A DNA stretch of 50,118 nucleotides from JAWXTP01 sp044433415. Lineage in GTDB: Bacteria > Bacteroidota > Bacteroidia > Bacteroidales > Rikenellaceae. The position numbers and the translations under genes are program-made. Positions 7,110 to 15,859 of this stretch are shown here, one piece after another. Positions within the stretch are counted from its first letter, which is position 1; each line of letters begins with the position of its first letter. The notes below the pieces were generated by a model. That model ran no database searches and was not told the origin of the DNA. It worked only from the letters and a program-made list of their open reading frames with translations. Location: NCBI GenBank assembly GCA_044433415.1, contig JAWXTP010000006.1:1-50118 (forward strand). The letters run 5' to 3'.

Positions 7110-10100
7110 TTACTGTTTTTCAACAACAATTTTAATTTTTTCTTCGTCAATTTCTATCTCTTGACCACCTTCAACAACACTTTGAAGAGATACTTCAACA
7201 GCTAAAGTTTGTAAAGCGATATATTCTTTATATGCTTCAACTCCACTATTTATAAGATCATTCATTTCTATAGTTACTTTTACTTTATCAGTAACTTCGA
7301 AACCGTTCTCTTTTCTTATATTTTGGATTCTATTTACAAACTCACGAGCTATACCTTCTTTTCTTAAATCTTCAGTAACATTAATATCTAATGCAACAGT
7401 AAGTTTACCTTCAGAAGCTACTAACCATCCTGGGATATCCTCAGAGCTAATTTCAAAGTCTTCTAAATCTATAGTGATTGTTTCGCCCGAAACTTCAAGA
7501 GTAAGATGACCTTCTCTTTCAAGTTTCACTATATCATCTTGAGTAAATTGAGCTGTAGCAGCACCTATAGCCTTCATCAGTTTACCAAACTTAGGACCTA
7601 AGGCCTTGAAGTTAGGTTTGATTTTCTTAACAAGTACACCTGCTGTATCAGTGATATACTCTATATCTTTAACATTAACCTCAGAAAGTACTAAAGAACG
7701 AATAGCCTCGATATCATCCTGCATAGAGCTATCTAAGATAGGTACAAGGATACGAGAAAGTGGTTGACGTACTTTAATATTTACCTTACGACGAAGCGCA
7801 AGTATCATAGAAGAGATACGTTGAGCTATATCCATTCTTTGTTCTAATTCTTTATTAATTAAAGTATCATCACAAACAGGGAAGTCAGACAAGTGAATAG
7901 AGTTTACTGTATCTATACCACTTACGCTATTTAAATCTTTAAATATTTGATCTGTAATAAATGGAGCAAAAGGAGCTGACAATTTAGCTACAGTTTCTAA
8001 ACAAGTATAAAGAGTTTGATAAGCCGCAAGTTTATCTTGAGTCATATCTCCAGCCCAGAAACGTTTTCTATTTAAACGAACATACCAGTTAGATAGGTTC
8101 TCACCAACAAAGTCAGAGATTGCACGTGCTGCATTTGTAGGGTCATAATTATCAAGAGCTGAGTTTACATCTTTCACCAAAGTATTTAGTAAAGAGATAA
8201 CCCAACGGTCGATTTCTGGACGTTCTTCCATAGGTACAGATGCTTCTGTAGCTGTGAAACCATCAACATTAGCATAAAGTGCAAAGAAGCTATAAGTATT
8301 ATAAAGAGTACCGAAGAATTTTCTACGTACCTCATCAACACCGTCAATATCAAACTTCAAGTTATCCCAAGGCTGAGAGTTAGACATCATATACCAACGA
8401 ACAGTATCAGCACCATATTTATTAAGAACCTCGAAAGGATCTACAGCATTGCCTAAACGTTTAGACATCTTATTTCCGTTTTTGTCTAACACAAGACCAT
8501 TAGAAATAATATTTTTAAACGTTACAGAATCAAATAACATAGTACCTAAAGCGTGTAGAGTAAAGAACCAACCACGTGTTTGGTCAACACCCTCAGCGAT
8601 AAAGTCAGCAGGATATACTTTTGCAAACTCTTCTTTAGAGATTTCAAATGGGAAGTGTACCTGAGCGTAAGGCATAGCACCTGAGTCAAACCATACGTCG
8701 ATAAGGTCTGTTTCGCGCATCATCTTCTCACCTTTATCAGAAACTAACACGATATTATCCACATAAGGACGGTGTAAGTCAAAGATATCATAGTTTTCTT
8801 TTGTGAAGTCTCCCTCAACAAAATCAGCAAAAGGATTTTCTGTCATAACTCCCGCAGCGATAGATTTTTCCACCTCTGCTTTAAGCTCAGCAACAGAACC
8901 TATACATTTAAGCTCAGAATAATCTTCTGTAGCCCAGATAGGAAGAGGAGTACCCCAGTAACGAGAACGAGATAAGTTCCAGTCTACAAGGTTTTCTAGC
9001 CATTTACCAAAACGACCGCTACCTGTAGATTGAGGTTTCCAGTTTATAGTATTGTTAAGCTCTATTAATCTATCTTTAACAGCTGTAGTTTTGATAAACC
9101 AAGAATCCAAAGGATAGTATAATACAGGTTTATCAGTTCTCCAACAGTGAGGATAAGAGTGGACGTGTTTTTCTATCTTAAACGCTAACGATGAGGCTTT
9201 TAACATTACAGAGATATCGATATCTAATGTAGCATCTTCTTCTGTAAGAGTTTCATCATAAGCATTTTTCACAAAACGACCAGCCCATTCTTTATAAGCT
9301 GCTACATCTACACAGTCAGCAACAAATTGCTCGTCCATATCTTCGATAAGGAAGAACTTACCTGTTCTGTCAACCATAGGTGCGATTTTACCAGCTTTAT
9401 CAACAACTGTTAATGAAGCGATACCCGAAACTTTAGCTACTCTATCATCATCAGCACCAAAAGTAGGAGCTATATGTACGATACCTGTACCATCTTCTGT
9501 AGTTACGAAGTCACCAGCGATAACTTCAAAAGCTCTACCTACAGGTTTAATCCAAGGGATAAGCTGTTCATAGCTTACGCCTACTAACTCACTACCGTCA
9601 AACTCTCCACAATATTCGTAAGGTATATTTTTACCTTTACCATCATAGTCTTCAAGTTTTAACTCACTATTTTTAGCAGCGAAATATTTAGCAGCTAACA
9701 CCTGAGCCATGATTATAGTACAAGGCTCAGCAGTGTAAGGGTTGAAAGTTTTAACCTTTACATATTTGATATTGTTACCTACTGCAAGAGCTGTATTTGA
9801 AGGAAGAGTCCAAGGAGTTGTTGTCCAGGCTAAGAAACTAAGGTTTTCTTCTGAGTCAAATAATTTCTCACTTTTTTCGTTTCTCACGATTTTAAACTGA
9901 GCAGTACAAGTAGTATCTTTAACATCACGGTAACAACCAGGTTGATTTAACTCGTGGTTTGAAAGACCTGTACCTGCCGCAGGTGAGAAAGGTTGTATAG
10001 TGAAACCTTTATATAATAAACCCTTATTATGTAGCTCTTTAAGCATCCACCAAAGAGTTTCTATGTATTTATTATCATAAGTGATATAAGGGTCATCCAT

Positions 10101-10535
10101 ATTAACCCAATATCCCATTTGTTCAGTAAGATCTTTCCACATACCTGTGTAAGTCATAACCTCTGAACGACAAGATTTGTTATACTCCTCTATAGAGATA
10201 GTTTTACCTATATCTTCTTTAGTGATACCTAGTTTTTTCTCTACTCCAAGTTCTACTGGTAAACCATGAGTATCCCAACCAGCTTTACGATTAACAAGAA
10301 AGCCTTTTTGAGTTTTGAAACGACAGAACACGTCTTTTAAAGTACGAGCCATAACGTGGTGAATACCTGGAGTACCATTTGCTGAAGGAGGTCCTTCAAA
10401 AAAGATAAACGGTGTAGCACCTTCATGTTTCTTTATACTCTCTTCGAACGTATTATTCTGCGCCCATTCCTCTAAGACTTTACGATTTATAGCCGCTAAG
10501 TCTAACCCTTTGTATACGGGAAATTTGTTAGCCAT
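7110..10535 (-). CDS. ileS: Isoleucyl-tRNA synthetase
   Basis: The 1,141-residue enzyme charges tRNA-Ile with isoleucine in the cytoplasm. The class I signatures are present: PPSANGTPGIHH at residues 49-60 (HIGH motif) and NGNKMSKRLGNAVDP at about 685-699 (KMSKS motif). The editing CP1 domain lies between them (WTTTPWTLPSNTALAV near 235-250 and GTGIVHIAPTFGADDD near 350). WFDSGAMPYAQVHFP and EGVDQTRGWFF lie just before KMSKR. The anticodon-binding domain and a C-terminal extension follow. The length over 1,100 and the extension fit the eukaryote-like second type of IleS found in Bacteroidetes. The start MANKFPVYKGLDL matches the usual N-terminus. A TAGCTTTG element lies 30-40 bp upstream. Confidence 0.98.
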   Translation of the reverse strand: MANKFPVYKGLDLAAINRKVLEEWAQNNTFEESIKKHEGATPFIFFEGPPSANGTPGIHHVMARTLKDVFCRFKTQKGFLVNRKAGWDTHGLPVELGVEKKLGITKEDIGKTISIEEYNKSCRSEVMTYTGMWKDLTEQMGYWVNMDDPYITYDNKYIETLWWMLKELHNKGLLYKGFTIQPFSPAAGTGLSNHELNQPGCYRDVKDTTCTAQFKIVRNEKSEKLFDSEENLSFLAWTTTPWTLPSNTALAVGNNIKYVKVKTFNPYTAEPCTIIMAQVLAAKYFAAKNSELKLEDYDGKGKNIPYEYCGEFDGSELVGVSYEQLIPWIKPVGRAFEVIAGDFVTTEDGTGIVHIAPTFGADDDRVAKVSGIASLTVVDKAGKIAPMVDRTGKFFLIEDMDEQFVADCVDVAAYKEWAGRFVKNAYDETLTEEDATLDIDISVMLKASSLAFKIEKHVHSYPHCWRTDKPVLYYPLDSWFIKTTAVKDRLIELNNTINWKPQSTGSGRFGKWLENLVDWNLSRSRYWGTPLPIWATEDYSELKCIGSVAELKAEVEKSIAAGVMTENPFADFVEGDFTKENYDIFDLHRPYVDNIVLVSDKGEKMMRETDLIDVWFDSGAMPYAQVHFPFEISKEEFAKVYPADFIAEGVDQTRGWFFTLHALGTMLFDSVTFKNIISNGLVLDKNGNKMSKRLGNAVDPFEVLNKYGADTVRWYMMSNSQPWDNLKFDIDGVDEVRRKFFGTLYNTYSFFALYANVDGFTATEASVPMEERPEIDRWVISLLNTLVKDVNSALDNYDPTNAARAISDFVGENLSNWYVRLNRKRFWAGDMTQDKLAAYQTLYTCLETVAKLSAPFAPFITDQIFKDLNSVSGIDTVNSIHLSDFPVCDDTLINKELEQRMDIAQRISSMILALRRKVNIKVRQPLSRILVPILDSSMQDDIEAIRSLVLSEVNVKDIEYITDTAGVLVKKIKPNFKALGPKFGKLMKAIGAATAQFTQDDIVKLEREGHLTLEVSGETITIDLEDFEISSEDIPGWLVASEGKLTVALDINVTEDLRKEGIAREFVNRIQNIRKENGFEVTDKVKVTIEMNDLINSGVEAYKEYIALQTLAVEVSLQSVVEGGQEIEIDEEKIKIVVEKQ

Positions 10536-10565
10536 TTTTATATTATTTTAAATTTATTTTTTTAC

Positions 10566-10573
10566 CAAAGCTA
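10566..10573 (-). promoter_or_regulatory. -7 promoter element of ileS
   Basis: The minus strand reads TAGCTTTG, a full TAnnTTTG match, 31-38 bp upstream of the ileS start. Confidence 0.45.
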
Positions 10574-10609
10574 AAAAGAACTTCTAACAAAAGCCTTTTT
10601 TCATATTAA

Positions 10610-10770
10610 TGGGAATTCTAGAAACTGGTTTTATTTAATTTCGAATTTTAAAGTTTTAGATTTGGAGTTTTATAAATATAGGCGTGGTGGTTCCCACGGC
10701 GTATTTATAAAAGTTCAAAAGTGAAATTTTAAAATTAGAAATCGTTAAAATCCAGTTTTTAGAAGTCCCA
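10610..10770. repeat. Palindromic dispersed element, copy B (161 bp, full form, flanked by TTAA)
   Basis: Begins TGGGAATTCTAGAAACTGG and ends CCAGTTTTTAGAAGTCCCA. The whole 161 bp is an imperfect palindrome, with a GC-richer centre GGCGTGGTGGTTCCCACGGC inside ATAAATA/TATTTAT arms. The sequence TTAA lies directly on both sides (10,606-10,609 and 10,771-10,774), which looks like a target duplication. It has no coding capacity. Confidence 0.75.
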
Positions 10771-10774
10771 TTAA

Positions 10775-11130
10775 GCCACAAATATACAAAATTTTAATTA
10801 AAAAGCGATAAGAGAAATGATTAATGATTAGTGATTAACGCCGATAATGATTAATGCTGACTAATGTTAAAAAAGTTTTTTACACCTTTCTTCAAAATTG
10901 GCTCTTTCGGGCTTTAAGTTATTAACTCTTATCAACAAACTCTAACTACCTATTAATAAACAAATAACATTTAAAAAGATTAAAGTTGTTAAAAGTTATC
11001 AACATCGCAATGTTAATAAATTTTAACAACTAACTTTAAACCTATATTTATAGACAACACCTCAATTATCCTAACTTCACCTCTACTGGTGAGTGATATG
11101 TTACCTTATAAATTTCATAACAGATATTTT
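10775..11130. other. AT-rich gene-free stretch with TTATCAACA motifs
   Basis: This stretch holds repeated ATGATTAATG-type heptamers at about 10,818-10,866. TTATCAACA, one base from the TTATCCACA DnaA box, occurs at 10,929-10,937 and 10,996-11,004, with further TTGTTAAAA and TTATTAAC variants. No gene is seen. Whether the motifs bind anything is unknown. Confidence 0.35.
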
Positions 11131-11133
11131 TTA

Positions 11134-12228
11134 TTACTGATGCATATCTTTCGTTTTTTGAGCCATCGTGATTAATGCACCTGTAGGACATACAAATCTA
11201 CAATAAGGCTTTGTTATAAAAAGTGACAATATTAAAAACAATGCAGCCATAATCAATACTACAGTCGATGCTGAAGAAATAATAAAGGCTGAAAATATTT
11301 CATAATCCATCAATTCAAAACCAATGCCAAGCCACATCATAAAAAGTAGTGCCGCAAGAATATAATACCGTAAATTATTTAATACTTTAGCAACTTTTGA
11401 ATTAATCTTAATTTTCGTTAGAGGCACACGACCGATAAGCTCCTGAGCCGATCCCATTGGGCAGTGTATGTGACAGTATGAACCTTTCTTACCAAATAAC
11501 GGAACAATAATAACAACACACAATAAAGAGAACGTTACTAGCGAAAGGGATATGTTTATGCCATTTGCAACCCATGTAGTGATGGTGGTAAGTGAGAGAA
11601 AAGAACCGCACCAAAAACCTAAGACGACAACATTTAACACCAATTGCAAAGTTCTAAGCAGTTTATTTCGTGATTTCAAAAAGGTCAAAAACACTCCTAA
11701 AAAAATCACCAACAACCCTAAAATATCCTTTATTCCAATACTTGAAAGAAAATTACTACTTTCCTTCTCTACGCTAGCTCCATACTGTGCTACACGTTTA
11801 ACATTTGTGATAATCGCCTCAGATGTATATGTAGCACCCGAAACACCATCCACACTAAGCATAGCAGCATCTACAAGAGTCACTCCGTTCCATTTCGCTA
11901 AAAGTCCACTCTTTAACACCTGATCCATAAAGCTAGGGGTCTCATTATTTTGCCATAATTCAACCCTCTTAATCACATCGTCTTTGATGTAAACACTCAC
12001 AGGAGTACGACCACCAAAACCTATGACCTCTTTGCCTAGGGTTAAGCTATTTATTACTCTTGTCCCATCAGCTAGTGTTGTTTCAATAGGCTCATCCATC
12101 TTATCATCATTCTTAAGAAAATCAAAAACCTCCACACCTACCACCCGTCCATCACGAATAATTGCTATAGTGGCAAACATCAACACAACAATTAGTATAT
12201 TGACTATATATTTTATCCTGTCAATCAT
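11134..12228 (-). CDS. NosR/NapH-like membrane protein: flavinylated FMN-binding domain plus two 4Fe-4S sites
   Basis: A 364-residue inner-membrane electron-transfer protein. An N-terminal helix (about residues 8-24) is followed by an extracytoplasmic FMN-binding domain ending in VDGVSGATYTSEAI. The SGATxT motif (residues 130-135) is the site where ApbE attaches FMN covalently to the last threonine in NqrC/RnfG/NosR-type domains. Five or six helices follow, with two CxxxCP iron-sulfur motifs at residues 252-257 (YCHIHCP) and 343-348 (YCRFVCPTG), as in NapH/NosR. The start at 12,228 (MIDRIKYIVN) lies 5 bp after the nitroreductase stop. An upstream in-frame ATG would overlap that gene and add a non-membrane tail. 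The arrangement indicates co-transcription with the anchored nitroreductase, which it may reduce. No apbE gene is in the window. Confidence 0.82.
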   Translation of the reverse strand: MIDRIKYIVNILIVVLMFATIAIIRDGRVVGVEVFDFLKNDDKMDEPIETTLADGTRVINSLTLGKEVIGFGGRTPVSVYIKDDVIKRVELWQNNETPSFMDQVLKSGLLAKWNGVTLVDAAMLSVDGVSGATYTSEAIITNVKRVAQYGASVEKESSNFLSSIGIKDILGLLVIFLGVFLTFLKSRNKLLRTLQLVLNVVVLGFWCGSFLSLTTITTWVANGINISLSLVTFSLLCVVIIVPLFGKKGSYCHIHCPMGSAQELIGRVPLTKIKINSKVAKVLNNLRYYILAALLFMMWLGIGFELMDYEIFSAFIISSASTVVLIMAALFLILSLFITKPYCRFVCPTGALITMAQKTKDMHQ

Positions 12229-12233
12229 CAACT

Positions 12234-12863
12234 CTAATATTTTTCGTAATGTACCTTGTCTACATCCCACTTGTCCTTAATTATTGGTTCGCTATCAGGA
12301 TAACCAACGACAATTATACTAAGCGCAATAGTTCCATCAGGTAGTGATAATAATTCACTCATCTGCCCCACACGATCTAATTCATTATTTGGGTACGCTC
12401 CACACCAAACCGCACCAAGTCCCATGCCATGTGCAGCCAATAGTATATTCTCGGTTGCAGCTGAGCAATCTTGAACCCAGTATTCTGGCATAAGAGCTTT
12501 TGCTGGAGAGCCCACAACAACAATCGCTACTTGCGCCTTAGCCGCCATGTGTGCTCCAGGAATTATCGCTGGAAACTCATCTAATATTGCACGATTTTTC
12601 ACAACGATAAATTCCCACGGCTGACGGTTACCTGCCGTTGGAGCTGCCATACCTGCACGAAGTAACTTCTCTATTTTATCCTGTTCAACAGGTTGTGAAG
12701 TGTAACTTCTCACACTACTACGTGTCATTATTGCATCATATATCACTTCTGACGTGTCGACTTGCGCTACATTACTACCATCATTTGTTACTGCAATTTT
12801 AAAGGACATTACAACAAGTGCTACTGCCATCAAAATTGTTACTATTTGCCAACTAAATTTCAT
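12234..12863 (-). CDS. Membrane-anchored nitroreductase-family FMN oxidoreductase
   Basis: This 209-residue protein has an N-terminal hydrophobic helix (about residues 6-24, IVTILMAVALVVMSFKI) after a short basic tail, then a complete nitroreductase domain. The domain starts at IYDAIMTRSSVRSYTSQPV and includes the FMN-binding AAPTAGNRQPWEFIVV (about residues 72-87). It ends with the LGAVWCGAYPN and ALSIIVVGYPDSEP segments. The signal-anchor places the catalytic domain outside the cytoplasm, which is unusual because most family members are cytosolic NAD(P)H enzymes. The next gene, 5 bp away, is a NosR-like flavin/iron-sulfur protein that could supply electrons without NAD(P)H. It lies downstream of a second, soluble nitroreductase with a palindromic repeat between them. 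The substrate is unknown. Confidence 0.85.
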   Translation of the reverse strand: MKFSWQIVTILMAVALVVMSFKIAVTNDGSNVAQVDTSEVIYDAIMTRSSVRSYTSQPVEQDKIEKLLRAGMAAPTAGNRQPWEFIVVKNRAILDEFPAIIPGAHMAAKAQVAIVVVGSPAKALMPEYWVQDCSAATENILLAAHGMGLGAVWCGAYPNNELDRVGQMSELLSLPDGTIALSIIVVGYPDSEPIIKDKWDVDKVHYEKY

Positions 12864-12966
12864 TATTAATTTATTTTAAATCCATATATATTGTCCCTGC
12901 ATTAAAGTAGTATTATTGCAAACAACATCTCTTAAATCTGCTATAAAAAAACTTTTGTCTTTTATA

Positions 12967-13074
12967 GGGAGTTCTATAAATACAGGCGTGGTGGTTACCA
13001 CGGCGTATTTGTAAAAATTCAAAGATGAAACTTTAAAATCCGAAAGCGTTAAAACCCCGTTTTTAGAAGTTCCC
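12967..13074. repeat. Palindromic dispersed element, copy C (left arm deleted)
   Basis: Begins GGGAGTTCT and passes straight to the centre ATAAATACAGGCGTGGTGG, then has a complete right arm ending CCCCGTTTTTAGAAGTTCCC. It therefore looks like copy B without most of its left arm. It sits between the two nitroreductase genes, 7 bp downstream of the stop of the first. Confidence 0.7.
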
Positions 13075-13080
13075 TTATTA

Positions 13081-13632
13081 TTATTCTCCTGCAACTCTCA
13101 TCACCTGCTCAACTGAGTGACGTGATGTTGGTGCTGCATGGTCACCATCCTCAAATCCGTAAGTTATAATCGAAGCTACAGTCTCACCTTCTGGAAGTCC
13201 CACAATCTTTGAAATTGCAGCATCGTCGATGATTCCAAAGATACAAGTTCCAACTCCTTTAGCATGTGCCGCTAAGCAAAATGTTTGGCAAGCGATACCT
13301 GCATCAAACATCTCCCACTGTGCACCTTTACTAGTTGCTGCTTTATCATCGCCAAGTGTTCCGCTTTTACCCTTCACATAACTTAGCACCATAACTCCCT
13401 GTGCATTTTTAAGAGTGTTCATATTATATGCAAAGCCATTTACACCTTTTTCGTAAATTGCTTTAATCATTTGGTCATTGTCAACAATTGTGTAGCGTGC
13501 TACCTGAAAATTAGCCCATGATGGTGCCCAACGGCTAAGGTCTACTATTTCACGCATTAATTCACGGCTTACCTTCTCATTTTTGTAATTACGAACGCTT
13601 CTGCGTTCCTTAATCATCTCGATTGCATTCAT
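13081..13632 (-). CDS. Soluble nitroreductase-family protein
   Basis: A 183-residue cytoplasmic flavoenzyme of the nitroreductase superfamily, at the short end of the family's length range. The N-terminus MNAIEMIKERRSVRNYKNEKV and the following LSRWAPSWANFQVARYTIVDN segment supply the FMN contacts. QTFCLAAHAKGVGTCIFGIID and IITYGFEDGDHAAP form the C-terminal part. It probably reduces quinones, flavins or nitro-compounds with NAD(P)H, but the physiological substrate cannot be read from sequence. It is the first gene of the redox cluster, divergent from an AraC regulator, with a TATCTTTG element (13,696-13,703) 64-71 bp upstream. The downstream nitroreductase and NosR-like genes may be transcribed with it if the repeat between them does not terminate. 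Confidence 0.85.
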   Translation of the reverse strand: MNAIEMIKERRSVRNYKNEKVSRELMREIVDLSRWAPSWANFQVARYTIVDNDQMIKAIYEKGVNGFAYNMNTLKNAQGVMVLSYVKGKSGTLGDDKAATSKGAQWEMFDAGIACQTFCLAAHAKGVGTCIFGIIDDAAISKIVGLPEGETVASIITYGFEDGDHAAPTSRHSVEQVMRVAGE

Positions 13633-13657
13633 TGTTTTTGATGTTTTAAATTTATTG

Positions 13658-13676
13658 GGGAATTCTAGAAGTTCCC
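13658..13676. repeat. Palindromic element, copy E: the two termini fused
   Basis: GGGAATTCTAGAAGTTCCC is the left end GGGAATTCTAGAA joined to the right end AGAAGTTCCC of the element family, with nothing between. It lies in the leader of the soluble nitroreductase gene. Confidence 0.5.
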
Positions 13677-13695
13677 TGTACTATTTTCTTTGATG

Positions 13696-13703
13696 CAAAG
13701 ATA
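13696..13703 (-). promoter_or_regulatory. -7 element of the nitroreductase promoter
   Basis: The minus strand reads TATCTTTG. It is mirrored by the same octamer on the plus strand at 13,812-13,819, so the two promoters face away from each other across about 110 bp. Confidence 0.6.
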
Positions 13704-13811
13704 GTGCGAGATTACATTATGAAAATGGTATTATTTTCGGAAAATTCGGTACAATTATCAGAAAGTATAAAGAAAAATTGGTCTAAAGAGCTAAATAGAC
13801 AATAAATACTC

Positions 13812-13819
13812 TATCTTTG
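13812..13819 (+). promoter_or_regulatory. -7 element of the AraC-regulator promoter
   Basis: TATCTTTG matches TAnnTTTG, 26-33 bp before the ATG at 13,845, leaving a short leader. Confidence 0.6.
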
Positions 13820-13844
13820 TACCATAAACTATGATAATTAGACA

Positions 13845-14711
13845 ATGGAAATAAAGTCAATAAACAACCTTTTTGAAGTAGAAATTCAAGATTTAGAAGC
13901 ATGGAGCGGCAGACCACATATGAATAATTTTTTCGAGATTGTCTACATCGAAAGTGGTTCGGGTGTGCAGTGCATAAATTACAACGAAGCAAAATACAGC
14001 GGAGGTAATATTTTTTTACTACCACCACTAAATTGTCATCGCTTCAAAATAGAGGAACAGACAAAATTTTACTTTATAAAATTTACAGACAACTGGTTCA
14101 AAAACAACAAGATGACAGATAACGACGATTGGTTTTCAAAAATTGCTTGCATACTTGCATCTTACAATCGTGTTCCAGGAGATATTATATCCTCTCAGAG
14201 CGAACGTCAAACATTGATTGGCGCAATTAAAAGCATACACGCCGAAAATATGAAAAGAGATAAATATTCAGACTCTATACAAATGGGCTCTATTGTTTCG
14301 ATACTTAACATCCTTGCACGTAATATAGAAGCAAAATTTCCGCTAGTAGCGGAATGTAAGGGAGGCAAGATATGCGATATTATGCGTTATATCAACGATA
14401 ATATAACTGATAATACCAAGTTAAAATCTTCAGTTATTGCAGAACATTTTGGTATTTCAGAACGATATATGTCAGACTACTTTAAACGACACAGCGATAC
14501 AACTCTCTCAGAATATATTAATAAGGTAAAGATTCGCCTATCGGAGACCTACTTGCTACACTCCAACCTATCACTCAAAGAGATAGCCTACCGATTAAAT
14601 TTCACCGATAGTAGTCACTTCTCGAAATGTTTCAAACGTCACTACGGAGTGACTATTAAGGAATTTAAACTTGACCCTCATATCTGTTACAAACAAGGTG
14701 TAAGTTTCTAA
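13845..14711 (+). CDS. AraC-family transcriptional regulator
   Basis: The 288-residue protein has an N-terminal cupin-like sensor half (about residues 10-90, GSGVQCINYNEAKYSGGNIFLLPP) and a C-terminal AraC DNA-binding domain. In the latter, two helix-turn-helix units are visible: VIAEHFGISERYMSDYFKRH near residue 205 and LKEIAYRLNFTDSSHFSKCF near residue 255. It is divergent from the soluble nitroreductase with back-to-back TATCTTTG promoter elements about 110 bp apart. It is therefore the likely regulator of the redox cluster, perhaps responding to an aromatic or oxidant signal. The gene stands alone and is followed by a 211-bp AT-rich stretch with one TTATCAACA motif (14,878-14,886). Confidence 0.88.
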   Translation: MEIKSINNLFEVEIQDLEAWSGRPHMNNFFEIVYIESGSGVQCINYNEAKYSGGNIFLLPPLNCHRFKIEEQTKFYFIKFTDNWFKNNKMTDNDDWFSKIACILASYNRVPGDIISSQSERQTLIGAIKSIHAENMKRDKYSDSIQMGSIVSILNILARNIEAKFPLVAECKGGKICDIMRYINDNITDNTKLKSSVIAEHFGISERYMSDYFKRHSDTTLSEYINKVKIRLSETYLLHSNLSLKEIAYRLNFTDSSHFSKCFKRHYGVTIKEFKLDPHICYKQGVSF

Positions 14712-14922
14712 ACTAAAAAAGCAACGTATTATATAACATTAACTTACAATTATTTAACAGACAGATATTACTTTACTTAATTAGGAATTGTAACAAATAT
14801 CATGGTGTTTTTATGGCTTTTTCATAATCTTTAATAATAATTTGCCAGTAAGAAAAGTTATTAAAAGTTATTAACACTTATCAACACATATTGTTAATAA
14901 CCGCCAACAACTTCTCTAATAT

Positions 14923-15801
14923 CTATATTTCTCTATCTAGAAGATATTGTTCTATCTCCTCAACACTTTTATCCTTAATAAGAACCACCTTTTCATCATC
15001 TAAAAGATACAAACACGGAGTAGCTCGGATATCAAATTTGTCTTTTATATCTTTCGTTGTTTCTGTATTAATTTCCACAACTGACACTCTAGGGTTGTGG
15101 AAAGTTGGCGTATTTTGTATATCTAATTTAGTTTCAGAACATACCTCACAACCTTCGTTATAAAAGCACAATAATATATAATCGTTATTTACACTATAAA
15201 AATCTTTTTCTTGTGCATCTTCTGTTAAAAATATGAAATTTTCAGCTTTCTCTCCGACTCTACTTATTAACATTTGTTTTAACTTATACCTAGGACGCAA
15301 CTTCTCTAGGCTGTCTACAGTATTAGATTTTATAACATAATTCAACACCTCAACATAGTTATCATCATTACGCAAAGGAGAATCAGCATTATAAAGATAT
15401 TTCTCATACAAGTCTAATATATGAGTAAACATTGCTGTATTCTCTGCTTTTTGTAATAATAAATTTATGCTCTCTATTGCTAAATTGTCAACATATACGC
15501 TATTAGAAATAGTAAGGTAATCTACAAATGCTTTTTCAAATGTTGCGCTTTCTGCAATGTAGTTAGTATCTTTAGAGTCTACTTCATCCCAGAAATGCTG
15601 TACCACATAATTTACCTTCTCCTTAGAATCGGTAATATTAACAGGAACTACAACTTCCTTTATTTCTTTAACAGTTTGTTCTTCTTTTTCTTCTTGTTTA
15701 GCTTTATTCGCTGAATATATCATAACCACAAAACAGGTTACAAAACATACCATGGATATTATCCAATTTATCCATAGTTTTCTAACGGACTTTTTCCTCA
15801 T
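14923..15801 (-). CDS. DUF5106 protein with thioredoxin-like domain, membrane-anchored
   Basis: A 292-residue protein. A basic N-terminus and one hydrophobic helix (about residues 11-30) are followed by a charged linker. An alpha-helical DUF5106 region comes next (about 58-185). A thioredoxin-fold domain follows (about 190-290) with the redox pair C218-EV-C221 in FYNEGCEVC and a cis-proline motif ATPCLYLLDD at about 260-269. The domain pair is characteristic of Bacteroidetes periplasmic thiol-disulfide proteins, and the anchor places it outside the cytoplasm. It lies 58 bp downstream of hemH in the same direction, so it may be the last gene of the heme operon. A link to heme protein maturation is possible but is inferred only from position. 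Confidence 0.8.
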   Translation of the reverse strand: MRKKSVRKLWINWIISMVCFVTCFVVMIYSANKAKQEEKEEQTVKEIKEVVVPVNITDSKEKVNYVVQHFWDEVDSKDTNYIAESATFEKAFVDYLTISNSVYVDNLAIESINLLLQKAENTAMFTHILDLYEKYLYNADSPLRNDDNYVEVLNYVIKSNTVDSLEKLRPRYKLKQMLISRVGEKAENFIFLTEDAQEKDFYSVNNDYILLCFYNEGCEVCSETKLDIQNTPTFHNPRVSVVEINTETTKDIKDKFDIRATPCLYLLDDEKVVLIKDKSVEEIEQYLLDREI

Positions 15802-15859
15802 TTGCTTTTTCTACATATAATTGTTTAGGAGTGTTATAATAATTGGTATTATCCAATTT

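Noticed and set aside
10775..11130. Replication origin
   Set aside because: The motifs are one base off the DnaA consensus, and no dnaA or other origin-linked gene is nearby. Skew cannot be judged from this window.
12876..13094. A 72-codon minus-strand frame between the two nitroreductase genes
   Set aside because: It runs across palindromic element C and overlaps the soluble nitroreductase end. The translated sequence is just the repeat's arms, and it has no family resemblance.
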